A stretch of 64,000 bases of DNA from Pseudomonas sp. GM50 (GTDB lineage Bacteria; Pseudomonadota; Gammaproteobacteria; Pseudomonadales; Pseudomonadaceae), in assembly GCF_000282375.1 (NCBI RefSeq), contig NZ_AKJK01000046.1:1-64000 (forward strand), read 5' to 3'. The position numbers and the translations under genes were made by a program. This document shows, piece after piece, positions 31,061 to 41,633 of the stretch. Below the pieces are notes generated by a model, which searched no databases, was not told the origin of the DNA, and saw nothing but the letters and a program-made list of their open reading frames with translations. How positions within the stretch are numbered: the stretch's first letter is position 1; every line of letters begins with the position of its first letter.

Positions 31061-31362
31061 GTGAGTCGGCCATTCGCATGAGCGAATCCGGCGAACTGCT
31101 GCTCAGTGGCGTGCTGGATTACCGGACAGGCCCGAACCTGCGCCAGCAGGGGCAGGCGCTGATCAAGTCCAGTAATGCGGCGGCGCTGGTGGTTGATTGC
31201 TCGGCGGTGGAGAAGTCCAGCAGCGTCGGCTTGTCGCTGCTGCTGTGCTTCATGCGCGATGCTCAGGCGGCCGGCAAGGCCCTGAGCATTCGTGCGATAC
31301 CCGAAGATATGCGTGAAATCGCTCAGGTCAGCGAGTTGACCGAGCTGTTGGCGCATCCCTGA
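31057..31362 (+). CDS. mlaB: STAS-domain protein MlaB
   Basis: MlaB is a cytosolic STAS protein that binds MlaF and is needed for assembly and activity of the transporter. The 101-aa protein has the STAS core with LVVDCSAVEKSSSVGLSLLLCFMRDA. It starts within the mlaC stop (ATGA overlap) and ends the operon before a terminator. Confidence 0.93.
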   Translation: MSESAIRMSESGELLLSGVLDYRTGPNLRQQGQALIKSSNAAALVVDCSAVEKSSSVGLSLLLCFMRDAQAAGKALSIRAIPEDMREIAQVSELTELLAHP

Positions 31363-31377
31363 ACCGCATCTATAAAG

Positions 31378-31430
31378 AAGCCCCCCGTCAGAGTCCTGCT
31401 TCGCGGGGTTCGCAGGCGCGGGGCTTTTTT
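31378..31430 (+). terminator. Rho-independent terminator after mlaB
   Basis: The outer stem AAGCCCC / GGGGCTT closes a structured loop containing further GC pairing and is followed by TTTTTT. It separates mlaFEDCB from ibaG. Confidence 0.85.
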
Positions 31431-31476
31431 GTATGATGTCCGACCCGCGCGCACAGGGCGCCGATTGAGGTTGAGC

Positions 31477-33004
<1,528 letters not shown>

Positions 33005-33051
33005 TTTCTGCTGCATGGGCGCAGGGACGCGCCCGTTGAATTCGTTTCAAG

Positions 33052-33072
33052 TCGAGCCTGTTTCAGGCTCGA
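33052..33072 (+). other. Hairpin between murA and hisG
   Basis: Nine-base perfect arms (TCGAGCCTG / CAGGCTCGA) surround a TTT loop, 48 bases after the murA stop. No T-run follows. It may mark the murA 3' end or lie in the hisG leader. Confidence 0.6.
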
Positions 33073-33132
33073 TGTGTGTCCGGCGCCATTTGCGACCGGG
33101 CATGAGTACCTTGATAAGGACTGACGTTTCCC

Positions 33133-33768
33133 ATGTTGACTATCGCACTGTCCAAGGGCCGCATCCTTGACGACACCTTGCCGCTTCTGGCTGAAGCGGG
33201 CATCGTGCCGACCGAGAATCCGGACAAGAGCCGCAAGCTGATCATCCCCACGACCCAGGCCGATGTGCGCCTGCTGATCGTGCGCGCCACCGATGTGCCG
33301 ACCTACGTCGAGCATGGTGCCGCCGACCTGGGCGTCGCCGGTAAAGACGTGCTGATGGAATATGGCGGCCAGGGTCTGTACGAGCCTCTGGATCTGCGAA
33401 TTGCCCTCTGCAAGCTGATGACCGCCGGCCGTGTCGGCGATGTCGAGCCCAAGGGCCGTCTGCGGGTGGCGACCAAATTCGTCAACGTCGCCAAGCGTTA
33501 CTACGCCGAGCAGGGCCGTCAGGTCGACATCATCAAGCTCTACGGCTCGATGGAGCTGGCGCCGCTGATCGGTCTGGCAGACAAGATCATCGACGTGGTC
33601 GACACCGGTAACACCCTGCGTGCCAATGGCCTGGAACCCCAGGATTTCATTGCCGACATCAGCTCGCGGCTGATCGTCAACAAAGCTTCGATGAAAATGC
33701 AGCACGCCCGTATCCAGGCGTTGATCGACACCCTGCGCAAGGCAGTGGAGTCTCGACACCGCGGCTGA
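33133..33768 (+). CDS. hisG: ATP phosphoribosyltransferase, short form HisG
   Basis: HisG condenses ATP and PRPP in the first histidine step. The 211-aa short form lacks the C-terminal regulatory domain and requires the HisZ subunit, encoded elsewhere. Conserved parts are [18 protein letters not shown] and the PRPP loop [15 protein letters not shown]. It is separated from hisD by a terminator-like hairpin. Confidence 0.97.
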   Translation: MLTIALSKGRILDDTLPLLAEAGIVPTENPDKSRKLIIPTTQADVRLLIVRATDVPTYVEHGAADLGVAGKDVLMEYGGQGLYEPLDLRIALCKLMTAGRVGDVEPKGRLRVATKFVNVAKRYYAEQGRQVDIIKLYGSMELAPLIGLADKIIDVVDTGNTLRANGLEPQDFIADISSRLIVNKASMKMQHARIQALIDTLRKAVESRHRG

Positions 33769-33820
33769 TTTACCTGCGCGACCGCAAGGCGCGCCGTCTA
33801 TCCGCCTCATAGCCAGAATT

Positions 33821-33868
33821 CTCAGGTGCCCAAGCGGATCGAATGTTAGCTTCGGGCGCCTGAGTTTT
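33821..33868 (+). terminator. Terminator-like hairpin between hisG and hisD
   Basis: The stem CTCAGGTGCCCAAGC pairs with GCTTCGGGCGCCTGAG, nearly perfectly with two internal mismatches, and is followed by TTTTTG. It ends about 24 bases before the hisD ATG, so it could terminate hisG, attenuate hisDC, or both. I see no His-rich leader peptide. Confidence 0.75.
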
Positions 33869-33892
33869 TGCCATTCCTATGAGGCTCTCGCT

Positions 33893-35230
33893 ATGACCGC
33901 ACCGACTGCAATTCGCCGACTCAACGCTGCTGACCCGGATTTTGCACATCATCTGGATCATCTGCTGAGCTGGGAAAGTGTGTCTGACGACTCGGTCAAT
34001 CAGCGGGTGCTGGACATCATCAAGGCTGTTCGCGAGCGTGGCGACGCGGCGCTGGTGGAATTCACCCAGAAGTTCGACGGCCTGCAAGTCGCCTCCATGG
34101 CAGACCTGATCCTGCCGCGCGAACGCCTGGAACTGGCATTGACCCGCATCACCGTGCCTCAGCGCGAAGCGCTGGAAAAAGCCGCAGCCCGCGTGCGCAG
34201 CTACCACGAAAAACAGAAACAGGATTCCTGGAGCTACACCGAAGCTGACGGCACAGTGCTGGGCCAGAAGGTCACGCCGCTGGATCGCGCCGGTCTGTAT
34301 GTGCCGGGCGGCAAGGCGTCGTACCCGTCCTCGGTGTTGATGAACGCGATTCCGGCCAAGGTTGCAGGCGTGACCGAAGTGGTCATGGTCGTGCCGACTC
34401 CACGCGGCGAAATCAACGAGCTGGTGCTGGCCGCAGCCTGCATTGCCGGGGTTGACCGGGTGTTCACCATCGGTGGCGCCCAGGCAGTTGCGGCGCTGGC
34501 TTACGGTACCGAAAGCGTGCCGAAGGTTGATAAGGTTGTTGGCCCTGGCAACATCTATGTCGCCACCGCCAAGCGCCACGTGTTCGGTCAGGTCGGCATC
34601 GACATGATCGCCGGCCCGTCGGAGATCCTCGTCGTGTGTGACGGTCAGACCGATCCGGACTGGATTGCCATGGACCTGTTCTCCCAGGCCGAGCACGACG
34701 AAGACGCCCAGGCGATTCTGGTCAGCCCGGACGCCGAGTTCCTCGACAAGGTCGCCGCCAGTATCGCCAAACTGCTGCCGACCATGGAGCGCGCCGAGAT
34801 TATCGAGACTTCGATCAATGGTCGCGGTGCGCTGATCAAGGTTCGCGACATGGAACAAGCCATCGAAGTGGCCAACCGCATTGCGCCAGAACACCTGGAA
34901 TTGTCGGTTGCCGATCCGCAGGCCTGGTTGCCGCAGATCCGCCACGCCGGCGCGATCTTCATGGGCCGTCACACGTCCGAAGCCCTGGGCGACTATTGCG
35001 CAGGTCCAAACCACGTGTTGCCGACGTCCGGCACCGCGCGCTTCTCTTCGCCACTGGGTGTTTACGACTTCCAGAAACGTTCGTCGATCATCTTCTGCTC
35101 CGAGCAGGGTGCCTCCGAACTGGGCAAAACTGCTTCCGTGCTGGCCCGTGGCGAGTCGCTGACCGCTCACGCGCGGAGCGCCGAATACCGCATCGTTGAC
35201 GAAGACTCTCTACAAGGGCAGGGCAACTGA
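33893..35230 (+). CDS. hisD: Histidinol dehydrogenase
   Basis: HisD oxidises L-histidinol to L-histidine in two NAD-dependent steps. It is a 445-aa zinc enzyme. The signature [30 protein letters not shown] region is complete, and the zinc-binding and catalytic residues are seen in [11 protein letters not shown] and APEHLEL. It is followed 2 nt later by hisC. Confidence 0.98.
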   Translation: MTAPTAIRRLNAADPDFAHHLDHLLSWESVSDDSVNQRVLDIIKAVRERGDAALVEFTQKFDGLQVASMADLILPRERLELALTRITVPQREALEKAAARVRSYHEKQKQDSWSYTEADGTVLGQKVTPLDRAGLYVPGGKASYPSSVLMNAIPAKVAGVTEVVMVVPTPRGEINELVLAAACIAGVDRVFTIGGAQAVAALAYGTESVPKVDKVVGPGNIYVATAKRHVFGQVGIDMIAGPSEILVVCDGQTDPDWIAMDLFSQAEHDEDAQAILVSPDAEFLDKVAASIAKLLPTMERAEIIETSINGRGALIKVRDMEQAIEVANRIAPEHLELSVADPQAWLPQIRHAGAIFMGRHTSEALGDYCAGPNHVLPTSGTARFSSPLGVYDFQKRSSIIFCSEQGASELGKTASVLARGESLTAHARSAEYRIVDEDSLQGQGN

Positions 35231-35232
35231 AC

Positions 35233-36285
35233 ATGAGTAAATTCTGGAGTCCCTTCGTCAAGAACCTGGTGCCTTACGTGCCGGGCGAACAGCCTAAACT
35301 GGCGAAACTGGTGAAGCTCAACACCAACGAAAACCCGTACGGTCCATCGCCAAAAGCCTTGGCCGCGATGCAGGCCGAACTGAACGATAACCTGCGTCTG
35401 TACCCGGACCCGAACAGCGACCTGCTCAAGCAGGCTGTTGCCAAGTACTACGGCGTGCAGGGCAATCAGGTGTTCCTCGGCAACGGTTCAGATGAAGTCC
35501 TGGCGCACATTTTCCACGGTTTGCTGCAACACGATCAGCCGCTGCTATTCCCGGATATCAGCTACAGCTTCTACCCGGTTTACTGTGGGTTGTACGGCAT
35601 CGCATTCGACGCGGTGCCGCTGGATGAGCAATTCCAGATCAACCCGGCGGACTACGCCAAGCCGAACGGCGGGATCATTTTCCCCAACCCGAATGCGCCG
35701 ACCGGTTGCCTGCTGGCGCTGGACGCGGTTGAGCAAATCCTCAAGGCCAGCCCGGATTCGGTGGTCGTGGTGGATGAGGCTTACATTGATTTCGGCGGTG
35801 AAACGGCGATCACGCTGGTGGACCGTTATCCGAACCTGCTGGTGACTCAAACCCTGTCCAAGTCCCGTTCACTGGCCGGCCTGCGGGTTGGTCTGGCGGT
35901 GGGGCATCCGGACCTGATCGAGGCCCTGGAGCGGATCAAGAACAGCTTCAACTCCTACCCGCTGGATCGTCTGGCGATTGTGGGGGCCGCGGCAGCGTTC
36001 GAGGATCGCGAGTATTTCGACAAGACCTGCCGGTTGGTCATCGACAGTCGCGAAAAGGTGGTCACGCAGCTGGAGGCAAAGGGGTTTGAGGTGTTGCCGT
36101 CGGCGGCAAACTTCATTTTCGCCCGTCACCCGAAGCATGATGCGGCAGGGCTGGCGGCGAAGTTGCGCGAACAGGGCGTCATCGTTCGGCACTTCAAGCA
36201 GGAGCGGATTGCCCAGTTCCTGCGTATTTCCATCGGCGCGCCGGAGCAGAATCAGGCACTGATCGACGGTCTCGGCGACCTCTAA
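35233..36285 (+). CDS. hisC: Histidinol-phosphate aminotransferase
   Basis: HisC converts imidazole-acetol phosphate and glutamate to histidinol phosphate. It is a 350-aa class I/II aminotransferase with the PLP lysine in [16 protein letters not shown] and the PLP-contacting [10 protein letters not shown]. The N-terminal [16 protein letters not shown] is typical. It is last of hisD-hisC, followed by a REPIN. Confidence 0.97.
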   Translation: MSKFWSPFVKNLVPYVPGEQPKLAKLVKLNTNENPYGPSPKALAAMQAELNDNLRLYPDPNSDLLKQAVAKYYGVQGNQVFLGNGSDEVLAHIFHGLLQHDQPLLFPDISYSFYPVYCGLYGIAFDAVPLDEQFQINPADYAKPNGGIIFPNPNAPTGCLLALDAVEQILKASPDSVVVVDEAYIDFGGETAITLVDRYPNLLVTQTLSKSRSLAGLRVGLAVGHPDLIEALERIKNSFNSYPLDRLAIVGAAAAFEDREYFDKTCRLVIDSREKVVTQLEAKGFEVLPSAANFIFARHPKHDAAGLAAKLREQGVIVRHFKQERIAQFLRISIGAPEQNQALIDGLGDL

Positions 36286-36300
36286 TCCACCGCTGACCCT

Positions 36301-36392
36301 TGTAGGAGCGAGGCTTGCTCGCGAAGAACGATGACACGGTTTACCTGTTACACCGAGTTATCGTTCTTCGCGGGCAAGCCTCGCTCCTACAG
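36301..36392. repeat. REP pair (REPIN) after hisC
   Basis: Inverted GTAGGAGCGAGGCTTGC-type REP copies. Inner arms extend the pairing (GAAGAACGAT / ATCGTTCTTC) around a variable loop. It lies between the convergent hisC and DUF4198 genes and at the boundary of the TonB-receptor insertion. Confidence 0.93.
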
Positions 36393-36403
36393 GGGTTGGT
36401 GGG

Positions 36404-37123
36404 TTATTCGTGATGCGGTTCGCCAAGGAAGGTCAGTGACGTGAACAACCCGCGTGTCGCCACATCCGGATTGTCCTTCAGCGAAATCTCCATCTGCGCC
36501 GCAATCACGTTCAATCCTTCATTACGCACCAATACTTGCGCCCGGCCCTCTGCGTCGGTCTCGGTGCTCAAGGTATTCGGCGCGCTGCGATAGTCACCCA
36601 CCAACTTCACACCCGCCGCCGGCTTACCGTCCAATAGCACTCGAACCGGCAACGATTTACCCGGCCCGACCGTCAGCGGATCGACCTCCGGCAGAATCAG
36701 CAATTTCATCTGATCGAGCTTCGGCAACTTCGCCCCCGGCTGGTATATCGCCAGGCTGTATTTGAAGGTTTGGGTCGACTCAATGGCCCCCGGTACTTTG
36801 CTGCGCCCTTCATTGATCCATTTTTTATCCGCCGTCTGCGACCACATGCCATTGTTCAGCGCCACCGCCATCACCGCCGGTGGTTTCAACGGCTGCAGGC
36901 GGGCGTGGTCGGCCAGCCGTTGCACGTTCACCGGGATCATTTTGCCGCCGACGTCATAAGCCCACGCACCACTGATTTTCTGCGCCTTGAAGGCGTTGTC
37001 TTCGGCGCCATGGCCGTAGATGACTTCGATGTTGCCGCGACGTTCTTCGGTCCAGAGACCGTGGGCCGAGACTTGGCCGGCACACAACAGACTGAGTAGC
37101 GCCAGGGATTTTAGGTGTTGCAT
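36404..37123 (-). CDS. DUF4198 (NikM-like) periplasmic protein
   Basis: This 239-aa protein has a signal peptide (MQHLKSLALLSLLCAGQVSA) whose predicted cleavage leaves a mature N-terminus HGLWTEERRG. A leading His is a metal-binding feature in several periplasmic proteins. DUF4198 proteins are often linked to nickel, cobalt or other metal uptake. A C-terminal Ig-like domain (GKSLPVRVLLDGKPAAGVKLVGDY) is visible. It lies 13 nt downstream of a TonB-dependent receptor, so the pair likely works in uptake of one substrate (inference). Confidence 0.8.
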   Translation of the reverse strand: MQHLKSLALLSLLCAGQVSAHGLWTEERRGNIEVIYGHGAEDNAFKAQKISGAWAYDVGGKMIPVNVQRLADHARLQPLKPPAVMAVALNNGMWSQTADKKWINEGRSKVPGAIESTQTFKYSLAIYQPGAKLPKLDQMKLLILPEVDPLTVGPGKSLPVRVLLDGKPAAGVKLVGDYRSAPNTLSTETDAEGRAQVLVRNEGLNVIAAQMEISLKDNPDVATRGLFTSLTFLGEPHHE

Positions 37124-37136
37124 GGTGGACGTCCTT

Positions 37137-39242
37137 TTACAGGTTGAGTGTCAGGCTGACGGTGAAATTGCGCGGCTCGCCGGGGTTGACCCAGTAGTTG
37201 CTGTAGGAGCGCTCGAAGTATTTCTCGTCGAAAAGATTGTTCAGGTTCAGGCCTACGGTGACGTTTTCGCTGGCCTTGTAATGGGCCAGCAGGTCGACGG
37301 TGTGGTAGGCCGGCAGTTCGAAATCGCTGCCGGCTTCACCCGAGCGATCGCCGACATAGGTGAACGCTGCACCTAGGTCCGAACCGCGCAAATGGCCATC
37401 CTGAAATTCATAAACGCCCAGCACACTGCCGCTGCGTTTGGCCACACCGAGAATTCGGCTGCCGGTGGGAATCACCTTGTCGCCTTGGGTGACTTCGGCG
37501 TCGATGTAAGCGAAAGCACCGATTACTCGCACGGCATCGGTGACTTGCCCGGTGACTTGCAGGTCGACACCCTGGCTTCGGGCCTTGCCCATGGCGCGGC
37601 TGGAATCGGTGCTTGGATCGAGCGCCAGGACGTTTTCCTTTTCGATATGGAAGGCGGCGAGGGTGGTGCTCAAGCGATCGTCGAACAGCTCGCTCTTGAT
37701 CCCGACTTCATAACCGACGCCTTCTTCCGGGTCGAAGGATTTGCCGGCGGCGTCCAGACCGTTGTTCGGTTTGAACGAGGTGGAGGCGTTGGCGAACACC
37801 CCCACTTCAGGCGTCAGTTGGTAGAGCAGGCCGGCTCGCTGGGTCAGCGCGTCGTGGCGCTGGCGGCTGGTGGCGTTGCGGCTGTGATCGTCGATGTTTT
37901 GTTCGAAATGCTCGAAGCGCGCACCGAGCATGCCGCGCAGTTTGTCGGTGAAGACGATCTGGTCCTGAAGGTTCAGCGCCTGGCTTTCGACGTGCTCGAA
38001 GAAGTCGGTCCCGGAGCGTGCGCCATTGGGTTTCGGTTGGCCGTAGATCGGTCGATAGATATCGATGGCGTAGGGGCCGCCGGCAATGGTCGTGACCCGT
38101 TCGTTCTTGCGGAAATTCTCGTATTCGCTGCCGATCAGCAGTTCGTGTTGCCAGCTGCCGATGTCGAACAAACCGCGCAGTTCGAGTTGGGTGATGCTGT
38201 CGTGCCAGTTGGTATCGCGCTCGCGGTAGCGACGGTTGATGGTGTGGCCGTCGGCGTTCAAGGGACGGTTTTCGGAGGCGAAGCCCCAGAGCTTGCCTTC
38301 CTTGTAATGGCTGGCGAGGCGTAGTTTCCAGCGGTCGTTGAGCTGATGTTCGAGGGCGGCTTGCAGCAGATTGTTGTGGTTGTCGATGTTGCCGTCGTTG
38401 GGTTCTCCAAGGAAGGTCGAACGGGAGACGCCGCTCCATTTATTGTTCGGCGCGACGATACCGCGATCGAAGGTCGAGCTGTGGCGCACGAACTCGCTCT
38501 CCACCAACAGGCTGGTGTCCGGGTTCAGTTGCCAGCTGAACGAAGGCGCAACGAACACACGCTGGCTGTCGACGTGATCGCGGAAACTGTGGTTGTCCTC
38601 GACAGCCAGGTTCACCCGGGACAGAACGTTGCCGTCATCATCCAGCGGCGTGTTGACGTCCACGGCGGTGCGATAGCGATCCCAACTGCCGGCACTGGTT
38701 TGCAGTGTGGTGAAAGCTTCGGGCTGGGGTTTCTTGGTGACGATGTTCACCGTACCGCCCGGATCGCCACGACCGTAGAGGCTGGCGGCCGGGCCTTTGA
38801 GCACTTCGATACGTTCGATGTTGGCCACGTCCGGTGTGCTTGGATAGCCTCGGTTGGCGCTGAAACCGTCCTTGTAGAACTCCGAAGTAGTGAAGCCGCG
38901 CACGCTGTATTCGTAGAGCGTCAGGCCGCCGAAGTTGTTCTGTTTCGACACGCCGCCGGCAAATTCCAGTGCGCGTTCGACGCTGGTGCTGCCCAAGTCC
39001 TTGAGCACACTGACGGGAATCACACTGATCGATTGCGGGATATCGCGAAGGGCGGTGTCGGTTTTGGTTGCGCTGGAGGAGCGCGTGGCGCGGTAACCCT
39101 TCACCGGGCCAGTGGGGGATTCGTAGTCGGAGGTGACGCTGATGGCGTCCAGTTCAACGGTTTGCGATTCTTCGGCGAAGACCGGATCCCCCAGCAAACC
39201 GAGGGCCAGGCCTGCGAGGTAAGCCATTGTTCGAGACGACAT
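37137..39242 (-). CDS. TonB-dependent siderophore-type outer-membrane receptor
   Basis: This 701-aa receptor starts at ATG 39242 (MSSRTMAYLAGLALGLLG). It has a signal peptide ending near DPVFA, then directly the plug domain (ALRDIPQSISVIPVSVLKDLGS; IERIEVLKGPAASLYGRGDPGGTVNIVTKKP) and a 22-strand barrel ending SLTLNL with terminal aromatic/hydrophobic residues. There is no N-terminal signalling (STN) domain, so no sigma/anti-sigma relay. The barrel start resembles the FhuA/FhuE/FpvB class. The substrate is unknown; the operon partner DUF4198 and the operator palindrome suggest metal control. Confidence 0.9.
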   Translation of the reverse strand: MSSRTMAYLAGLALGLLGDPVFAEESQTVELDAISVTSDYESPTGPVKGYRATRSSSATKTDTALRDIPQSISVIPVSVLKDLGSTSVERALEFAGGVSKQNNFGGLTLYEYSVRGFTTSEFYKDGFSANRGYPSTPDVANIERIEVLKGPAASLYGRGDPGGTVNIVTKKPQPEAFTTLQTSAGSWDRYRTAVDVNTPLDDDGNVLSRVNLAVEDNHSFRDHVDSQRVFVAPSFSWQLNPDTSLLVESEFVRHSSTFDRGIVAPNNKWSGVSRSTFLGEPNDGNIDNHNNLLQAALEHQLNDRWKLRLASHYKEGKLWGFASENRPLNADGHTINRRYRERDTNWHDSITQLELRGLFDIGSWQHELLIGSEYENFRKNERVTTIAGGPYAIDIYRPIYGQPKPNGARSGTDFFEHVESQALNLQDQIVFTDKLRGMLGARFEHFEQNIDDHSRNATSRQRHDALTQRAGLLYQLTPEVGVFANASTSFKPNNGLDAAGKSFDPEEGVGYEVGIKSELFDDRLSTTLAAFHIEKENVLALDPSTDSSRAMGKARSQGVDLQVTGQVTDAVRVIGAFAYIDAEVTQGDKVIPTGSRILGVAKRSGSVLGVYEFQDGHLRGSDLGAAFTYVGDRSGEAGSDFELPAYHTVDLLAHYKASENVTVGLNLNNLFDEKYFERSYSNYWVNPGEPRNFTVSLTLNL

Positions 39243-39282
39243 GTTATGTTGTTCCAATAGTGATATTGAAACAATATAACAT
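39241..39282. promoter_or_regulatory. Nested palindromes over the TonB-receptor start
   Basis: Outer arms ATGTTATGTTGTT (39241-39253) and AACAATATAACAT (39270-39282) are inverted copies differing at one base. Inside lies a perfect 15-base palindrome, ATATTGAAACAATAT (39263-39277). TGTTAT/ATAACA half-sites recall Zur-type operators, and the site overlaps the start codon, suited to repression. Regulator identity is inference. Confidence 0.6.
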
Positions 39283-39322
39283 GCCTAATGAGAATGTCTG
39301 CTGTTAACAGCTTCAGAGTAAT

Positions 39323-39345
39323 GGAGCTGCTGAGGGCGCAGCTCC
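39323..39345 (-). terminator. Hairpin after algW
   Basis: Arms GGAGCTGC / GCAGCTCC with a seven-base loop lie eight bases past the algW stop, with CCTACC at one flank as in a degraded REP half. There is no clear T-run, so termination may be partial. Confidence 0.5.
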
Positions 39346-39352
39346 TACCGGC

Positions 39353-40513
39353 TTACTCTTCTTCTTTTTCCTTGATTGGAGCGGGTGGCGGACGCAGACC
39401 GATTTCTGCCGTGAGCTTGAGCTCTTTGCCGTTGCGCATCACCTGAATGGTGACCTTGTCGGTCGGCTTGATCCGTGCCACCTGGTTCATCGAGCGGCGA
39501 CCATCGCCGGCCGGTTCACCGTCGATGCTGAGGATCACGTCGCCCAGTTGCAGGCCGGCCTTCTGTGCCGGGCCATCACGGAAAATCCCCGCGACCACAA
39601 TCCCCGGACGCCCGGACAGACCAAACGATTCCGCCAGTTCCTGACTCAACGGTTGCACTTCGATGCCGAGCCAGCCGCGAATCACCTGGCCATGTTCGAT
39701 GATCGACTTCATCACTTCCATCGCCAATTTGACCGGGATCGCGAAGCCGATGCCCTGAGAACCGCCGGACTTGGAGAAGATCGCCGTGTTGATGCCGGTC
39801 AGGTTGCCGTTGGCGTCCACCAGCGCACCGCCGGAGTTGCCGGGATTGATCGCGGCGTCGGTCTGGATGAAGTCTTCGTAGTTGTTCAGCCCGAGCTGAT
39901 TGCGCCCGGTGGCGCTGATGATGCCCATGGTCACGGTCTGGCCGACACCGAACGGGTTGCCGATGGCCAGGGCCACGTCGCCAATACGGATATTGTCGGA
40001 ACGGCCGACGGTGATCGACGGCAGGTTTTTCAGGTCGATCTTCAACACCGCAAGGTCGGTTTCCGGGTCGCTGCCGATGACTCGGGCCAGGGTTTCACGG
40101 CCATCCTTGAGCGCCACCACGATCTGGTCGGCACCACTGGTCACGTGGTTGTTGGTCAGCAGGTAACCTTCCGGGCTCATGATCACGCCCGAACCGAGGC
40201 TCGACTCCATGCGTTTCTGCTTGGGCGAGTTGTCGCCGAAGAAGCGGCGGAACTGCGGATCTTCGAACAGCGGATGGCTGGGCTTGTTGACCACTTTGGT
40301 GGTGTACAGGTTGACCACTGACGGCGCGGCCGTGGTCACCGCGTCGGCATAGGACACCGGACCCTGCTGCAGACCGATGGTTTGCGGGGCTTGCTGCAGA
40401 TTGACGTCCAGGCTCGGTAGCCCGACCCATTGCGGGTAACGCTGCATAATCAATAGAGCAACAAGCACACCGGCCAACAGCGGCCAGCCGGAAAAACGCA
40501 GCGCCTTGAGCAT
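39353..40513 (-). CDS. algW: Periplasmic serine protease AlgW (DegS family)
   Basis: AlgW cleaves the anti-sigma factor MucA to start release of AlgU, controlling envelope stress and alginate. It is 386 aa with an N-terminal membrane anchor (residues ~10-24), catalytic triad His123, Asp153 and Ser227 (NPGNSGG), and one PDZ domain from about residue 280 (LGIEVQPLSQELAESFGL). One PDZ identifies the DegS/AlgW type rather than DegP. In P. aeruginosa algW directly adjoins hisC; here a TonB-receptor pair lies between. Confidence 0.96.
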   Translation of the reverse strand: MLKALRFSGWPLLAGVLVALLIMQRYPQWVGLPSLDVNLQQAPQTIGLQQGPVSYADAVTTAAPSVVNLYTTKVVNKPSHPLFEDPQFRRFFGDNSPKQKRMESSLGSGVIMSPEGYLLTNNHVTSGADQIVVALKDGRETLARVIGSDPETDLAVLKIDLKNLPSITVGRSDNIRIGDVALAIGNPFGVGQTVTMGIISATGRNQLGLNNYEDFIQTDAAINPGNSGGALVDANGNLTGINTAIFSKSGGSQGIGFAIPVKLAMEVMKSIIEHGQVIRGWLGIEVQPLSQELAESFGLSGRPGIVVAGIFRDGPAQKAGLQLGDVILSIDGEPAGDGRRSMNQVARIKPTDKVTIQVMRNGKELKLTAEIGLRPPPAPIKEKEEE

Positions 40514-40616
40514 TAAGCACGTCCTACAGAGGTTGCAGGCGGTGTGAGACCGCCCATAATGTCGCGCATTATACGAGGCCGCGCGCGCCTCTGAACGGGA
40601 TATTTAGGAGTCTTTT

Positions 40617-41375
40617 ATGGCCGTCGCCCTGAGCACCCTGGTCGAAGAAGCCGACCGCTACCTGGCAAGTGCGAAGATCGCCGATTACTGCCCCAATGGT
40701 TTGCAGGTCGAAGGCCGGCCGCAAGTGATGCGCATCGTCAGCGGCGTTACCGCCAGCCAGGCGTTGCTGGACGCCGCGGTAGAGGCCCAGGCCGATCTGG
40801 TGCTGGTGCATCACGGCTATTTCTGGAAAGGCGAGAACCCGTGCATCACCGGCATGAAGCAGCGTCGGTTGAAAACCCTGCTCAAGCACGACATCAGCCT
40901 GCTGTCCTATCATTTGCCGCTGGATCTGCACCCGGAAGTCGGCAACAACGTGCAGCTTGCCCGGCAACTGGATATCACTGTTGAAGGCCCGCTGGATCCG
41001 GACAATCTGAAAGTTGTTGGCCTGGTCGGCTCGTTGAACGAACCGATGACCCCTCGCGATTTCGCCCGTCGCGTGCAGGAAGTCATGGGGCGCGAGCCGT
41101 TGCTGATCGAAGGCAGCGAGATGATTCGTCGGGTCGGCTGGTGCACCGGTGGCGGCCAGGGTTACATTGATCAGGCGGTGTTGGCTGGCGTCGATCTGTA
41201 CCTCAGCGGCGAGGCCTCCGAGCAGACGTTCCACAGCGCCCGGGAAAACGATATCAGCTTCATCGCCGCCGGCCACCATGCCACCGAGCGTTATGGTGTG
41301 CAGGCTTTGGGCGATTACCTGGCGCGACGTTTCGCCCTCGAGCACATCTTCATCGATTGCCCGAACCCTATCTGA
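40617..41375 (+). CDS. Nif3-like dinuclear metal-centre protein
   Basis: This 252-aa protein of the Nif3/YbgI (GTP cyclohydrolase I type 2-like) family forms toroidal hexamers with a di-metal site. Metal ligands are visible in LVLVHHGYFWKGE and AAGHHATERYG. The biochemical role is unsettled in the family. TTTAGGAG precedes the start. It is divergent from algW, as in P. aeruginosa. Confidence 0.93.
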   Translation: MAVALSTLVEEADRYLASAKIADYCPNGLQVEGRPQVMRIVSGVTASQALLDAAVEAQADLVLVHHGYFWKGENPCITGMKQRRLKTLLKHDISLLSYHLPLDLHPEVGNNVQLARQLDITVEGPLDPDNLKVVGLVGSLNEPMTPRDFARRVQEVMGREPLLIEGSEMIRRVGWCTGGGQGYIDQAVLAGVDLYLSGEASEQTFHSARENDISFIAAGHHATERYGVQALGDYLARRFALEHIFIDCPNPI

Positions 41376-41396
41376 TTTCAAAACTGAATGGGGTTG

Positions 41397-41493
41397 CCCT
41401 GTAGGAGCGAGGCTTGCCCGCGAAGAACGATAACGCGGTTCATCAGGAATACCGCGTTATCGTTCTTCGCGGGCAAGCCTCGCTCCTACAGGG
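41397..41493. repeat. Perfect 43-bp-arm REPIN between Nif3-like gene and cysD
   Basis: Arms 41397-41439 and 41451-41493 are exact reverse complements over 43 bases with an 11-base loop. Each arm begins with a GTAGGAGCGAGGCTTGCCCG REP. The lack of any mismatch outside the REP head points to a recent origin or gene conversion of the whole hairpin. Confidence 0.95.
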
Positions 41494-41512
41494 GCCGTTG
41501 TGCCAAACGAGG

Positions 41513-41530
41513 GGGTATATTCATATACCC
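41513..41530. promoter_or_regulatory. Palindrome upstream of cysD
   Basis: GGGTATATTCATATACCC is a perfect seven-base inverted repeat with a TTCA loop, 103 bases before the cysD ATG. It is an AT-rich core in GC-rich surroundings and could be part of a CysB or other operator. Function is inferred. Confidence 0.5.
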
Positions 41531-41633
41531 TTTCGATCTAGCCAGCGTCCTGATTAGAAGGGGGCGCTGTGCTAGGATTCCCCGCTCGAACACGGCCCGC
41601 AGGCCGTCCATAAGATCGTTTTCGTGAGTAGCC

